Of a stretch of DNA of 11,567 nucleotides, positions 1-6,474 are shown piece after piece. Location of the stretch: contig JBFWVD010000123.1 in the NCBI GenBank assembly GCA_050246915.1, forward strand, positions 1 through 11,567. Direction: 5' to 3'. Source of the DNA: JBFWVD01 sp050246915 (GTDB lineage: Bacteria; Actinomycetota; Acidimicrobiia; Acidimicrobiales; Ilumatobacteraceae). Made by a program: the position numbers and the translations under genes. The notes under the pieces are model-generated. The model saw only the letters and a program-made list of their open reading frames with translations, was not told the DNA's origin and ran no database searches. Each line of letters starts with the position of its first letter. Positions within the stretch are counted from its first letter, which is position 1.

Positions 1-340
1 GCTTTTCGACCTGCTCGAGCCGATCGAACAGATCGTGGTTGGCCTGCTTGCGATAATCCCGCCGCATGTTCGACCCGCGCACGACGCCGTCGGTGCCCTC
101 ACCGAGGTTGCCCTGCATGGTCGAGATGTCGACGCCCGAGGTGAAGTAGCGACCCTCGGAACGGATGACCATGACCCGGACCTCGTCACGCGTCTCGAGC
201 GCGTTGAGCGCGTGCTCGATCAGGTCGAACATCGGCCGGCTGACGGCGTTGCGCTTGTCGTCGCGGGTGAAGGTGACGGTCACGATTCCGTCGCTCTCCT
301 CGAAGCGGCCGTGGGTCGTAGCCGGTGGATCCTGGGTCAT
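1..340 (-). CDS. Enoyl-CoA hydratase/isomerase family protein (crotonase fold), N-terminal part, runs off the window
   Basis: The minus strand from ATG at 340 stays open to the window edge and gives 113 residues. DDKRNAVS (27-34) matches the early crotonase motif usually seen as PEKRNAL. IRSEGRYFTSGVDIS (59-73) matches the first CoA-thioester oxyanion-hole segment (G-x-x-F-s-x-G-x-D). The following charged helix ends in FDRLEQVEK, where the family continues with the K-P-V-I-A core strand; that part and the catalytic acidic residues lie outside the window. Crotonases act on acyl-CoA substrates as hydratases, isomerases or hydrolases, mostly in beta-oxidation-type pathways, and the substrate cannot be told from this fragment. 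An AGGGAGA ribosome site (plus coordinates 346-352) lies 5 bases before the ATG and supports the start. The gene diverges from the hemerythrin-like gene across a 103-base gap. Confidence 0.88.
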   Translation of the reverse strand, partial: MTQDPPATTHGRFEESDGIVTVTFTRDDKRNAVSRPMFDLIEHALNALETRDEVRVMVIRSEGRYFTSGVDISTMQGNLGEGTDGVVRGSNMRRDYRKQANHDLFDRLEQVEK

Positions 341-391
341 CGTTGTCTCCCTCTGACGAACGTCTCGCCAGTCCAGTCAATGCGAGCCCGG

Positions 392-420
392 TTCACCAAG
401 CCCGGCCCGGAAACTAACCT
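392..420 (+). promoter_or_regulatory. Candidate promoter for the hemerythrin-like gene
   Basis: In the 103-base divergent gap, TTCACC (392-397) and TAACCT (415-420) are separated by exactly 17 bases and lie 24 bases upstream of the GTG start. They resemble sigma-70-type -35 and -10 boxes at optimal spacing. The match is partial and GC-rich actinobacterial promoters vary, so this is a guess. On the other strand, TTGACT (380 down to 375) could be a -35 for the crotonase gene, but I see no convincing -10 for it. Confidence 0.3.
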
Positions 421-443
421 CCGCCGAGCGAAAGGCAGGTCGC

Positions 444-1130
444 GTGGGAACGTTCGAATCAGCACCATGGGATGTGTACCGGGAGATCCACAAGGCGATG
501 CGGTTCGCCCTTTCGGGAGTCACCACCATGGCCGGCGCCACCGACGCCGGGAACGACGATCAGCTCCAACGGTTGCTCGGTGAATGGTCCGATGTGTCGT
601 TCGTGCTGGCCGGTCACCACGGCCACGAGGACGAGTTCTGCGATCCACTCGTCGAGCGGCACACACCGGGACTGCGTGCCGAGCTCGAAGCCGCACACCG
701 TTGGAGCGAGGACGCCATCGAGCAACTCCACACCCTCGCGGCTTCGCTGCGCACCAGCGCGACGGGAACGCCGGCGCGTTGGGAACTCCTGCGTCAGTTC
801 CACCTCGATCTGGCCGACTTCGCCGCCGAGTACATCAGTCATCTCCGCTTCGAGGAGGACAAGGTCATGCCGGCGCTCAACGCGGCCATGACCAACGACG
901 AACTGGCCGAGGTGACCATGTCCATCCGCATGAGCGTTCCGCCGCCCGACATGTGCATCTTCATCCGCTACATGGCACCGGCCATGAACTTCAGCGAGCG
1001 CCTCGACATGCTCGGCGGGATGCACGCCGGCGCCCCGCCGGAGATCTTCGAGTTGTTCCGGGCCGCCGCGCAAGATTGCTTGCCACCCGATGACTACGAG
1101 GCGATCGCCGTCGCCGGAGGCTTCGCCTGA
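444..1130 (+). CDS. Hemerythrin HHE cation-binding domain protein
   Basis: This is a 228-residue soluble protein with no signal peptide or membrane segment. The pattern fits a four-helix HHE hemerythrin-like domain over about residues 10-145. Candidate di-iron ligands are H16, H58 with E62 (in GHHGHEDEF), H85, and H133 with E137 (in YISHLRFEEDKVMP). That is the expected H...HxxxE...H...HxxxE arrangement. The remaining 80 residues are rich in Met and Pro and carry no domain I recognise. HHE proteins bind a di-iron centre and take part in oxygen, NO or redox sensing, iron handling or stress protection; which applies here is unknown. The GTG start is chosen because AAAGGCAGG (431-439) lies just upstream. 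The gene lies 116 bases before the AmmeMemoRadiSam genes on the same strand, so co-transcription is possible. Confidence 0.85.
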   Translation: MGTFESAPWDVYREIHKAMRFALSGVTTMAGATDAGNDDQLQRLLGEWSDVSFVLAGHHGHEDEFCDPLVERHTPGLRAELEAAHRWSEDAIEQLHTLAASLRTSATGTPARWELLRQFHLDLADFAAEYISHLRFEEDKVMPALNAAMTNDELAEVTMSIRMSVPPPDMCIFIRYMAPAMNFSERLDMLGGMHAGAPPEIFELFRAAAQDCLPPDDYEAIAVAGGFA

Positions 1131-1185
1131 TCGATCCGACCGGCGTGGGATCACCTCGACTCGGGACGGTGTGCCGGGCCGCAAA

Positions 1186-1215
1186 GGTCCCTTTGTCGGG
1201 ACCAACGGTGGTTGG
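1186..1215 (+). other. Two overlapping small hairpins in the leader before the radical SAM gene
   Basis: GGTCCC (1186-1191) and GGGACC (1198-1203) pair around a 6-base loop. CCAAC (1202-1206) and GTTGG (1211-1215) pair around a 4-base loop. The two stems share bases 1202-1203, so they cannot both form fully. No U-tract follows, so this is not a standard terminator. It could be a weak leader structure or chance in GC-rich DNA. The rest of the 116-base gap shows nothing clear. Confidence 0.25.
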
Positions 1216-1246
1216 AACGGCAACAGATACGTCGCAGAGTGTGTAC

Positions 1247-2344
1247 ATGGGACCATCACCGACGAGCTTCCCCACCCGCTGGTGGACAATGCTCGAGGAC
1301 GGTCGGGTCCAATGCGATGTCTGCCCCCGGGCATGCAAGCTCCATGAGGGCCAGAACGGCCTGTGCTTCGTGCGCGCTCGTCGTGGTGACGCCGTCGTGC
1401 TCACCACCTATGGACGCTCGAGCGGGTTCTGCATAGATCCGATCGAGAAGAAGCCGTTGAACCACTTCCTGCCCGGCAGCGCCGTGCTGTCGTTCGGCAC
1501 GGCGGGATGCAACCTCAGCTGCCGCTTCTGCCAGAACTGGGACATTTCCAAGAGCCGGGAGATCGACACGCTGGCCGACGCCGCCAGCCCCGAGTCGATC
1601 GCGCTCGCCGCGGCGCGCAACCGGTGTGGCAGCGTGGCGTTCACCTACAACGATCCGGTCGTGTTCCTGGAGTATGCCGCCGACGTTGCCGACGCCTGTC
1701 ACGCATCGGGTATCAAGACCGTTGCCGTCAGTGCCGGCTATGTCTGCCCAGAGCCGCGTCAACAGCTGTTCTCGCGAATGGATGCCGCGAACATCGATCT
1801 GAAGGGGTTCACCGAGGACTTCTACCATCGGATCTGTGGCGGCCATCTGGCTCCAGTGCTCGCGACGCTGGAGTGGATCCACGATCGCGGCATCTGGCTC
1901 GAGATCACCACCTTGCTCATCGAGGGCCACAATGACTCCGACGCAGAGCTCGACGCCATGACGCGATGGATTGCCGACCATCTCGGCCCCGACGTTCCTC
2001 TGCACTTCAGCAGCTTCCATCCTGATTTCAGAATGCTCGATACGCCGTCAACTTCTCTTGCCACCTTGACCCGCGCGCGCTCCATCGCCATGGGCAATGG
2101 GTTGCGCTATGTGTACACCGGCAATGTGCACGACCTCGAGGGAGGCGCGACCTTGTGCCCGGGGTGCGGCGCAGCAGTCATCGAGCGCGACTGGTACGAG
2201 ATTCGGCACTATCGACTGGACGACAACGGATCCTGTCGAGCTTGCGGCACAACGATCCCCGGGGTGTTCGCCGGCCCGCCGGGCAACTGGGGTCGCCAAC
2301 GCCGACCGGTGCGACTCGCGCCCAGACCGGAGGCGACGCCGTGA
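1247..2344 (+). CDS. amrS: AmmeMemoRadiSam system radical SAM enzyme
   Basis: This 365-residue protein has the features of the radical SAM member of the AmmeMemoRadiSam triad (TIGR04337 type). FGTAGCNLSCRFCQNWD carries the CxxxCxxC motif (C88, C92, C95) that binds the SAM-cleaving [4Fe-4S] cluster. Before it, RVQCDVCPRAC and GLC (C23, C26, C30, C40) form an extra N-terminal cysteine set, followed by the family block DPIEKKPLNHFLPGS. The C-terminus has a zinc-ribbon-like pair, CPGC (C304, C307) and CRAC (C330, C333). The radical SAM barrel lies between. The reaction is not established to my knowledge. The reading frame is open from about 1145; I chose ATG 1247 because family members begin just before the R-W-W...L-E-D-G segment. 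GTG 1241 and ATG 1289 are alternatives, and none has a strong ribosome site. The stop overlaps the next start by 4 bases. Confidence 0.92.
   Translation: MGPSPTSFPTRWWTMLEDGRVQCDVCPRACKLHEGQNGLCFVRARRGDAVVLTTYGRSSGFCIDPIEKKPLNHFLPGSAVLSFGTAGCNLSCRFCQNWDISKSREIDTLADAASPESIALAAARNRCGSVAFTYNDPVVFLEYAADVADACHASGIKTVAVSAGYVCPEPRQQLFSRMDAANIDLKGFTEDFYHRICGGHLAPVLATLEWIHDRGIWLEITTLLIEGHNDSDAELDAMTRWIADHLGPDVPLHFSSFHPDFRMLDTPSTSLATLTRARSIAMGNGLRYVYTGNVHDLEGGATLCPGCGAAVIERDWYEIRHYRLDDNGSCRACGTTIPGVFAGPPGNWGRQRRPVRLAPRPEATP
2329..2333 (+). promoter_or_regulatory. Ribosome binding site fixing the amrB start
   Basis: GGAGG lies inside the end of the radical SAM gene, 7 bases before the GTG at 2341. It selects this GTG over in-frame codons further upstream and indicates direct translational coupling through the GTGA overlap. 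Confidence 0.75.
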
Positions 2345-3156
2345 CCACCGCACTCATCCGCCCCGCCGCGGTCGCTGGGATCTTCTACTCCGACGACCCC
2401 GCGACTCTCACCAGGAACATCGACCAGATGCTCGCGTCCGTGAGGACGTGCCCGTCAAGCGTCGACGTCGGGTCCACAGCGCCCATCGCCTTGATCGTCC
2501 CCCATGCGGGCTACATATACAGCGGGCCGATCGCGGCGAGCGCCTACGCGCAGCTCGCGCCATGGCGCGATCAGATCGCTCGCGTCGTGGCGATCGGGCC
2601 GCCCCATCGCGTCGCGGTGCGCGGTATCGCTCTGTCGTCAGCGAGCGGCTTCGCCACCCCGCTGGGCACGATCGGGATCGATACTGCTGCCAATGCCGTG
2701 CTGGCGTCACATCGATCGGTGTACGTCGACGATATGGCCCATGCGCCAGAGCATTCGCTCGAGGTCCATCTGCCGTTCCTCCAGCGGGTGCTGGGTGACC
2801 GATGGCAGCTCGTTCCGATCCTCGTCGGCGGCGTGCCCACCACTGTGGTGGCGGACACGCTCGCCGAGCTGTGGGGCGCACCTGGCACGGTGGTGATCGT
2901 GTCGACCGACCTCAGCCACTATCACGACAACGACACCGCCCGACGGCTCGATCAGGTCACGGCATCGATGATCGTCAGCCGTGCTTGGGAGGCGATCAAG
3001 GCCGACGGCGCGTGTGGCGCCGGTGCAGTGCGGGCCGCGCTCGAGCTGTGCCGGCGGGGCGGCCAGCGCGTCGAGTTGCTCGATCTGCGCAACTCGGGCG
3101 ACACCGCCGGCCCTTCCGACCGAGTCGTCGGCTACGGAAGCTTTGCCGTGCGATGA
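2341..3156 (+). CDS. amrB: AmmeMemoRadiSam system protein B (Memo family)
   Basis: This 271-residue protein of the Memo family is related to the class III extradiol dioxygenase fold. Landmarks in order are the N-terminal RPAAVAGIFYSDD, VPHAGYIYSG (H55), IGPPHR (H89), EHSLEVHLPFL (138-147), STDLSHYH (H193, H195) and GACGAG (C225). H55, H89, H193 and C225 match the metal-site and active-site positions described for human MEMO1 (two or three His plus one Cys). The role is unknown; human MEMO1 has been linked to iron or copper binding. The GTG start gives the normal family N-terminus, has a GGAGG site 7 bases upstream, and overlaps the radical SAM stop by 4 bases. The stop overlaps the AMMECR1 gene by 4 bases, so the three proteins should be made together. 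The length is normal for the family and no signal peptide is present. Confidence 0.93.
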   Translation: MTTALIRPAAVAGIFYSDDPATLTRNIDQMLASVRTCPSSVDVGSTAPIALIVPHAGYIYSGPIAASAYAQLAPWRDQIARVVAIGPPHRVAVRGIALSSASGFATPLGTIGIDTAANAVLASHRSVYVDDMAHAPEHSLEVHLPFLQRVLGDRWQLVPILVGGVPTTVVADTLAELWGAPGTVVIVSTDLSHYHDNDTARRLDQVTASMIVSRAWEAIKADGACGAGAVRAALELCRRGGQRVELLDLRNSGDTAGPSDRVVGYGSFAVR

Positions 3157-3749
3157 GCGAGCTGACCGCTTCACAGCTCGAAACACTGGCCGCGGTGGCC
3201 GCCGAGGCGGTTCGTGCCGCGACGACCGCCGATCGCTGTTGGGTGCCCGATCCCTGTGCCTACGAGCCGTCGCTCCGTGGCCCCGCCGCGGTCTTCGTCA
3301 CCCTGCGGCATCTCGGGAGGCTCGCTCGACGCGGTCAGTTACGCGGTTGCGTCGGCACCTTGACCCCAGAGGCTCCACTGGTGGTCGCCATCGCTGATCG
3401 CGCCCGCGCCGCGGCGTTCGACGATCCACGCTTCGACGCTATCCAACCCGACGAGCTCGACGATCTCGCCATCTCGGTGTCGGTGCTCAGCCCTCTCGAA
3501 CCGCTCGCGGTCGACAGCTACGACGAGTTGCTGCGCGCGCTGCGGCCCGGCATCGACGGCATCGTGATCGATGCCGGCCGCCACCGGGCCACGTTCCTGC
3601 CATCGGTGTGGGAAGAGATCCCCACGCCGGAGAGGTTCCTCGACGCCTTGTGGCGCAAGGCTTCTTTGCCCGCGCGTGCGTGGCCACCTGAGACCCGCGT
3701 GTCGCGCTACACCGCCAGCCATTCGCGCGAGGTCCCGGTGCTCAACTGA
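3153..3749 (+). CDS. amrA: AmmeMemoRadiSam system protein A (AMMECR1 domain)
   Basis: This 198-residue protein consists of a single AMMECR1 domain. The signature LRGCVGTL (63-70) matches the near-invariant LRGCIG motif, preceded by the usual strand VFVTLRHLGRLARRGQ and followed by AIADRARAAAFDDPRF. The conserved C66 and R64 are intact. In the C-terminal half, ISVSVLSPLEPL and ATFLPSVWEEIPTPERFLDALWRKA fit the family. Human AMMECR1 is a gene of the AMME deletion syndrome; the biochemical function in bacteria is not established. The ATG overlaps the Memo stop as ATGA, and the nearest ribosome-like site (GGAAG, 3136-3140) is about 12 bases away, so coupling to amrB translation is likely. Gene order S-B-A, all overlapping, is strong support for the family calls. 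Confidence 0.93.
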   Translation: MSELTASQLETLAAVAAEAVRAATTADRCWVPDPCAYEPSLRGPAAVFVTLRHLGRLARRGQLRGCVGTLTPEAPLVVAIADRARAAAFDDPRFDAIQPDELDDLAISVSVLSPLEPLAVDSYDELLRALRPGIDGIVIDAGRHRATFLPSVWEEIPTPERFLDALWRKASLPARAWPPETRVSRYTASHSREVPVLN

Positions 3750-3775
3750 GCGTCACTCGTGCCGACGCGCCTGTG

Positions 3776-3812
3776 CGTTACGGGGACCTGTCACTTCTCC
3801 GTCGCGGTAACG
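3776..3812. repeat. Short inverted repeat upstream of the FAD oxidoreductase
   Basis: CGTTAC (3776-3781) and GTAACG (3807-3812) are perfect 6-base arms 25 bases apart, in the 113-base gap before the oxidoreductase. This could be an operator or pure chance. The rest of the gap shows no clear terminator or promoter. Confidence 0.2.
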
Positions 3813-3862
3813 TTCGACACGGGGTTCCGCCGGTGCGACGGGACCACCGACGGGGGACCAAC

Positions 3863-5263
3863 ATGGCACGGATCGTCGTCATCGGAGCGGGCATCTGTGG
3901 GAACACGGCAGCGCTGCTGCTCGCCCGCGACGGTCACCAAGTGACCATCGTCGATCGAGACGATCCTGCCCCCGATGATCTCGAGCAAGCGTGGTCGGGA
4001 TGGGATCGGCGCAGCGTCGCCCAGTTCCGCTTCGCCCACCTGATGCTGGCTCGGGGCACACAGATCCTGCGAGATGAACTCCCCGATGTGATCGAGCGAC
4101 TCGTGTCGAACGGTGCGCTGCAATTCAACGTCGTCAAGGGCCTGTTGCCGCTCTCGGGGTCGGAGATCGAGCCAGCCGACGCCCGCTTCGACATGGTGAC
4201 GGGCCGTCGGACCACCATCGAGTGGGCATTGGCCCGCAGCGTCGCCAGTGAATCGCGCATCACTGTGCGGCATTCGTGTGCAATCGCCGACCTCGTCACG
4301 GGTACCGAGGTGATCACGGGCGTGCCCCACGTGACCGGTGTGCGGCTCGACAGCGGCGAGGTGGTCAGTGCCGATCTCGTCGTCGACGTGTCCGGTCGTC
4401 GCTCGGCCACCGTGCGCTGGCTCGAGTCCATCGGGGCGCAACCGCCATCGGAGCACAGCGAGGACAGTGGCTTCGCTTACTACGGACAGTTCTACCGATC
4501 CGATGACGGGTCCGTTCCGGCGATCTTGGCACCGGGGCTCACACCGTTCGGATCGATGTCGATCCTCACCATCCCGTCGGACAACGGCACGTGGTCGGTC
4601 ACCCTGTACGCCTCGAGCGACGACGCCCCGCTGCGGAGGTTTCGTGAGCCAGAGGTGTTCGACCGCGTGGTGCGATCGTGCCCGGCGCACGCCCATTGGC
4701 TCGATGGCACCCCGATCAGCGAGTTGGCGTCGATGACCGGTGTGGTCGACCGGAGCCGGCATTTCGTCGTCGACGGGCGCCCGGTGGTGACGGGGATGGT
4801 CACGGTCGCCGACGCTGCGGCGTGCACCAACCCGTCGTTGGGTCGTGGCATGTCGATCGGTCTGATGCACACGGTGGTCATGCGCGATGCGGTGCGAGCA
4901 CACCTCGACCGCCCCGGTGATCTCGCCATGGCCTTCGACGACGCGACCCGATCGGTGATCGAGCCATGGCACGACGCCACGAGAGCGATGGATCGAGCGC
5001 GCAATGCCGAGATGCGAGCCATCGCTACAGGCACCGAAGTCGTCAACGATCCGACGCTGGCCATCTCGGCCGCCCTCGGTACGGCGGTCACGATGGACCC
5101 TGTGGCGGCGCGGGCGTTCGGCGAACTGCAGGGTTGCCTCGCACTCCCGATGGAGGTGTTCTCCCGACCCGGGTTGCTCGATCGGGTCATCTCCGTAGCA
5201 GCCGATCGAAACGCAGCACCTCCAGGCCCCGACCGGGCTGAACTCCTGGAGCTCGTGTCATGA
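3863..5263 (+). CDS. FAD-dependent oxidoreductase (monooxygenase-like)
   Basis: This is a 466-residue flavoprotein. The N-terminus is a Rossmann dinucleotide fold: GAGICG (8-13) gives G-x-G-x-x-G, and D31 at the end of strand 2 (VTIVDRDDP) would hold the FAD ribose. FRFAHLMLARG resembles the H-x-x-L-A-R-G helix of FAD-monooxygenase and halogenase relatives. DLVVDVSGRRS matches the mid-protein D-x-x-V-x-x-x-G-R segment, and VADAAACTNPSLGRGMS is the second FAD motif. In that motif the usual GDA is ADA (A316-D317-A318), but the pyrophosphate-binding Asp is kept. The substrate is unknown; hydroxylation, epoxidation or desaturation are possible. ATG 3863 is chosen because it directly precedes the Rossmann strand and has GGGGGA (3853-3858) upstream; the frame opens earlier at 3773. 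The stop overlaps the next gene by 4 bases. Confidence 0.85.
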   Translation: MARIVVIGAGICGNTAALLLARDGHQVTIVDRDDPAPDDLEQAWSGWDRRSVAQFRFAHLMLARGTQILRDELPDVIERLVSNGALQFNVVKGLLPLSGSEIEPADARFDMVTGRRTTIEWALARSVASESRITVRHSCAIADLVTGTEVITGVPHVTGVRLDSGEVVSADLVVDVSGRRSATVRWLESIGAQPPSEHSEDSGFAYYGQFYRSDDGSVPAILAPGLTPFGSMSILTIPSDNGTWSVTLYASSDDAPLRRFREPEVFDRVVRSCPAHAHWLDGTPISELASMTGVVDRSRHFVVDGRPVVTGMVTVADAAACTNPSLGRGMSIGLMHTVVMRDAVRAHLDRPGDLAMAFDDATRSVIEPWHDATRAMDRARNAEMRAIATGTEVVNDPTLAISAALGTAVTMDPVAARAFGELQGCLALPMEVFSRPGLLDRVISVAADRNAAPPGPDRAELLELVS

Positions 5264-6024
5264 CCATCGTCCTCGTCCACGGGAATCCCGAGACCGCTGC
5301 GATCTGGGAGCCGCTGCGCGGCGAGTTGGGTCGCCTCGGACATGACGGCACCGAGATCGTGGCACTGTCACCGCCGGGTTTCGGTGCGCCGGTGCCGGAG
5401 GGGTTCGACGCCACGTCCGACGCCTACCTCGAGTGGCTCATCGGCGAGCTCGAACCCCTCGGCGGCACGATCGATCTCATCGGTCACGATTGGGGTGGCG
5501 GTCACGTGTCTCGCGTCGCGCTGGCACGCCCCGACCTCATCCGGTCGTGGACCATCGACATCGCCGGATGCTTCGCTCCCGACTACGTGTGGCACGACAA
5601 TGCCCAGACCTGGCAACGCCCCGGTGACGGGGAGGCGCTCGTCGGTCTCATGCTGTCGCTCAGCATCGATGATCGCAGCGCGGTGTACGAGAGCTTGGGA
5701 ATGACCGCCGACGTCGCTCGACGCTGCGCCGAGGCGTTCTCTGTCGAGACCGGTCAATGCATCCTGGCGCTCTATCGCTCAGCGGTGCAGCCCAAGATGG
5801 CCCACCTCGGTGTCGCGCTCGAGTCAGCCGAGCGTCGAGCGTCGCTCGTCATCATCGCCACCGAGGACCACTACACGGGCGGACCGGAGCGAGCAGCTGA
5901 CACAGCACGACGGTTCGGCTCACAGATCGCCACCCTCGACGGTCTCGGTCACTGGTGGATGTTGCAGGACCCGGCCCGAGGGGCGAGCGCCATCGCTCAG
6001 TTCCTCGACACACTCGACCGCTGA
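5260..6024 (+). CDS. Alpha/beta hydrolase with aspartate nucleophile (epoxide hydrolase/haloalkane dehalogenase-like)
   Basis: This is a 254-residue alpha/beta-hydrolase fold protein without a signal peptide. HGNP (7-10) is the oxyanion-hole loop, and GHDWGG (75-80) is the nucleophile elbow with Asp77 in place of Ser. Asp203 (ATEDHY) and His231 (GLGHWWM) complete a plausible Asp-Asp-His triad. Asp in the elbow is typical of epoxide hydrolases and haloalkane or haloacid dehalogenases, which work through an alkyl-enzyme ester, although some GHDWGG proteins have other roles. The ATG overlaps the oxidoreductase stop (ATGA), and GGAG (5248-5251) lies 8 bases upstream. The pair is therefore translated together, and the hydrolase probably acts on the oxidoreductase product or a nearby metabolite. 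It ends 10 bases from the convergent SnoaL-like gene, with no clear terminator between them. Confidence 0.85.
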   Translation: MTIVLVHGNPETAAIWEPLRGELGRLGHDGTEIVALSPPGFGAPVPEGFDATSDAYLEWLIGELEPLGGTIDLIGHDWGGGHVSRVALARPDLIRSWTIDIAGCFAPDYVWHDNAQTWQRPGDGEALVGLMLSLSIDDRSAVYESLGMTADVARRCAEAFSVETGQCILALYRSAVQPKMAHLGVALESAERRASLVIIATEDHYTGGPERAADTARRFGSQIATLDGLGHWWMLQDPARGASAIAQFLDTLDR

Positions 6025-6034
6025 TCGCCAGGCT

Positions 6035-6472
6035 TCACCCCAGAGCGCGCGAGTCCACGATCTCGACCCCATCGGGAGCGGTGTCACCGATGCCCAGCGC
6101 GATGTGAGCGGCAATGAGCCAGCGACCATCGATCCGTGAGAATCGCTGGTGATAGCGGCCCACCCATCCAGGAAATGCCGGCGCATCGGGCGGATGGACC
6201 GTCACCATCACGTCGGTCCACACCGCCGCCGAATCACCGTCGACGCGCATGACCGGACCGTAGGGCAGATGACGGGACGAACCGAGCGGCAATTGCGTGC
6301 CGGGCAGATCGGTGACGATTTGCTCGCGTCCGGTCGTCGTGGTGCCTTCCCAGAACAGCACCGCGTCTGGAGCGAACAGCTGACCCAACTCTTCATAGCG
6401 CTGATCGTCGAGCAGTTGGCAATACAGCGAGATCGTTTGGCGGATCGCCTCGCAGTCGTCGGCCCATCCCAT
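6035..6472 (-). CDS. SnoaL/NTF2-like domain protein
   Basis: This is a 145-residue single-domain protein. An N-terminal helix (CEAIRQTISLYCQLLDD) is followed by YEELGQLFAPDAVLFWEG, then the strands VMRVDGDSAAVWTDVMV and GRYHQRFSRIDGRWLIA (105-121). This is the usual helix-helix-sheet order of SnoaL_4/NTF2-like proteins. Members include cyclases, dehydratases, isomerases, limonene-type epoxide hydrolases and ligand-binding proteins, so the activity cannot be fixed. ATG 6472 is chosen because GAGGAG (plus 6479-6484) lies 6 bases upstream and the start falls 2 bases after the stop of the upstream hydrolase. It is the last gene of a three-gene minus-strand operon and converges with the Asp-nucleophile hydrolase. 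Confidence 0.82.
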   Translation of the reverse strand: MGWADDCEAIRQTISLYCQLLDDQRYEELGQLFAPDAVLFWEGTTTTGREQIVTDLPGTQLPLGSSRHLPYGPVMRVDGDSAAVWTDVMVTVHPPDAPAFPGWVGRYHQRFSRIDGRWLIAAHIALGIGDTAPDGVEIVDSRALG

Positions 6473-6474
6473 GG

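Noticed and set aside
444..456. GAACGTTC palindrome (448-455) just after the hemerythrin start, similar to the LacI half-site
   Set aside because: It lies inside the coding sequence, has no second copy or spacing like the 8497-8530 site, and an 8-base match is weak evidence.
459..1334. Long open frame on the minus strand opposite the hemerythrin-like gene
   Set aside because: It is a GC-rich antisense shadow: no family motif, and the plus strand carries a clear HHE domain with a ribosome site.
3791..4972. 393-codon minus-strand open frame opposite the FAD oxidoreductase
   Set aside because: The sequence is Arg/His-rich with no domain and no ribosome site, while the plus strand has two FAD motifs in frame.
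6025..6034. Terminator between the convergent hydrolase and SnoaL-like genes
   Set aside because: The gap is only 10 bases and no stem with a T-tract is visible around it.
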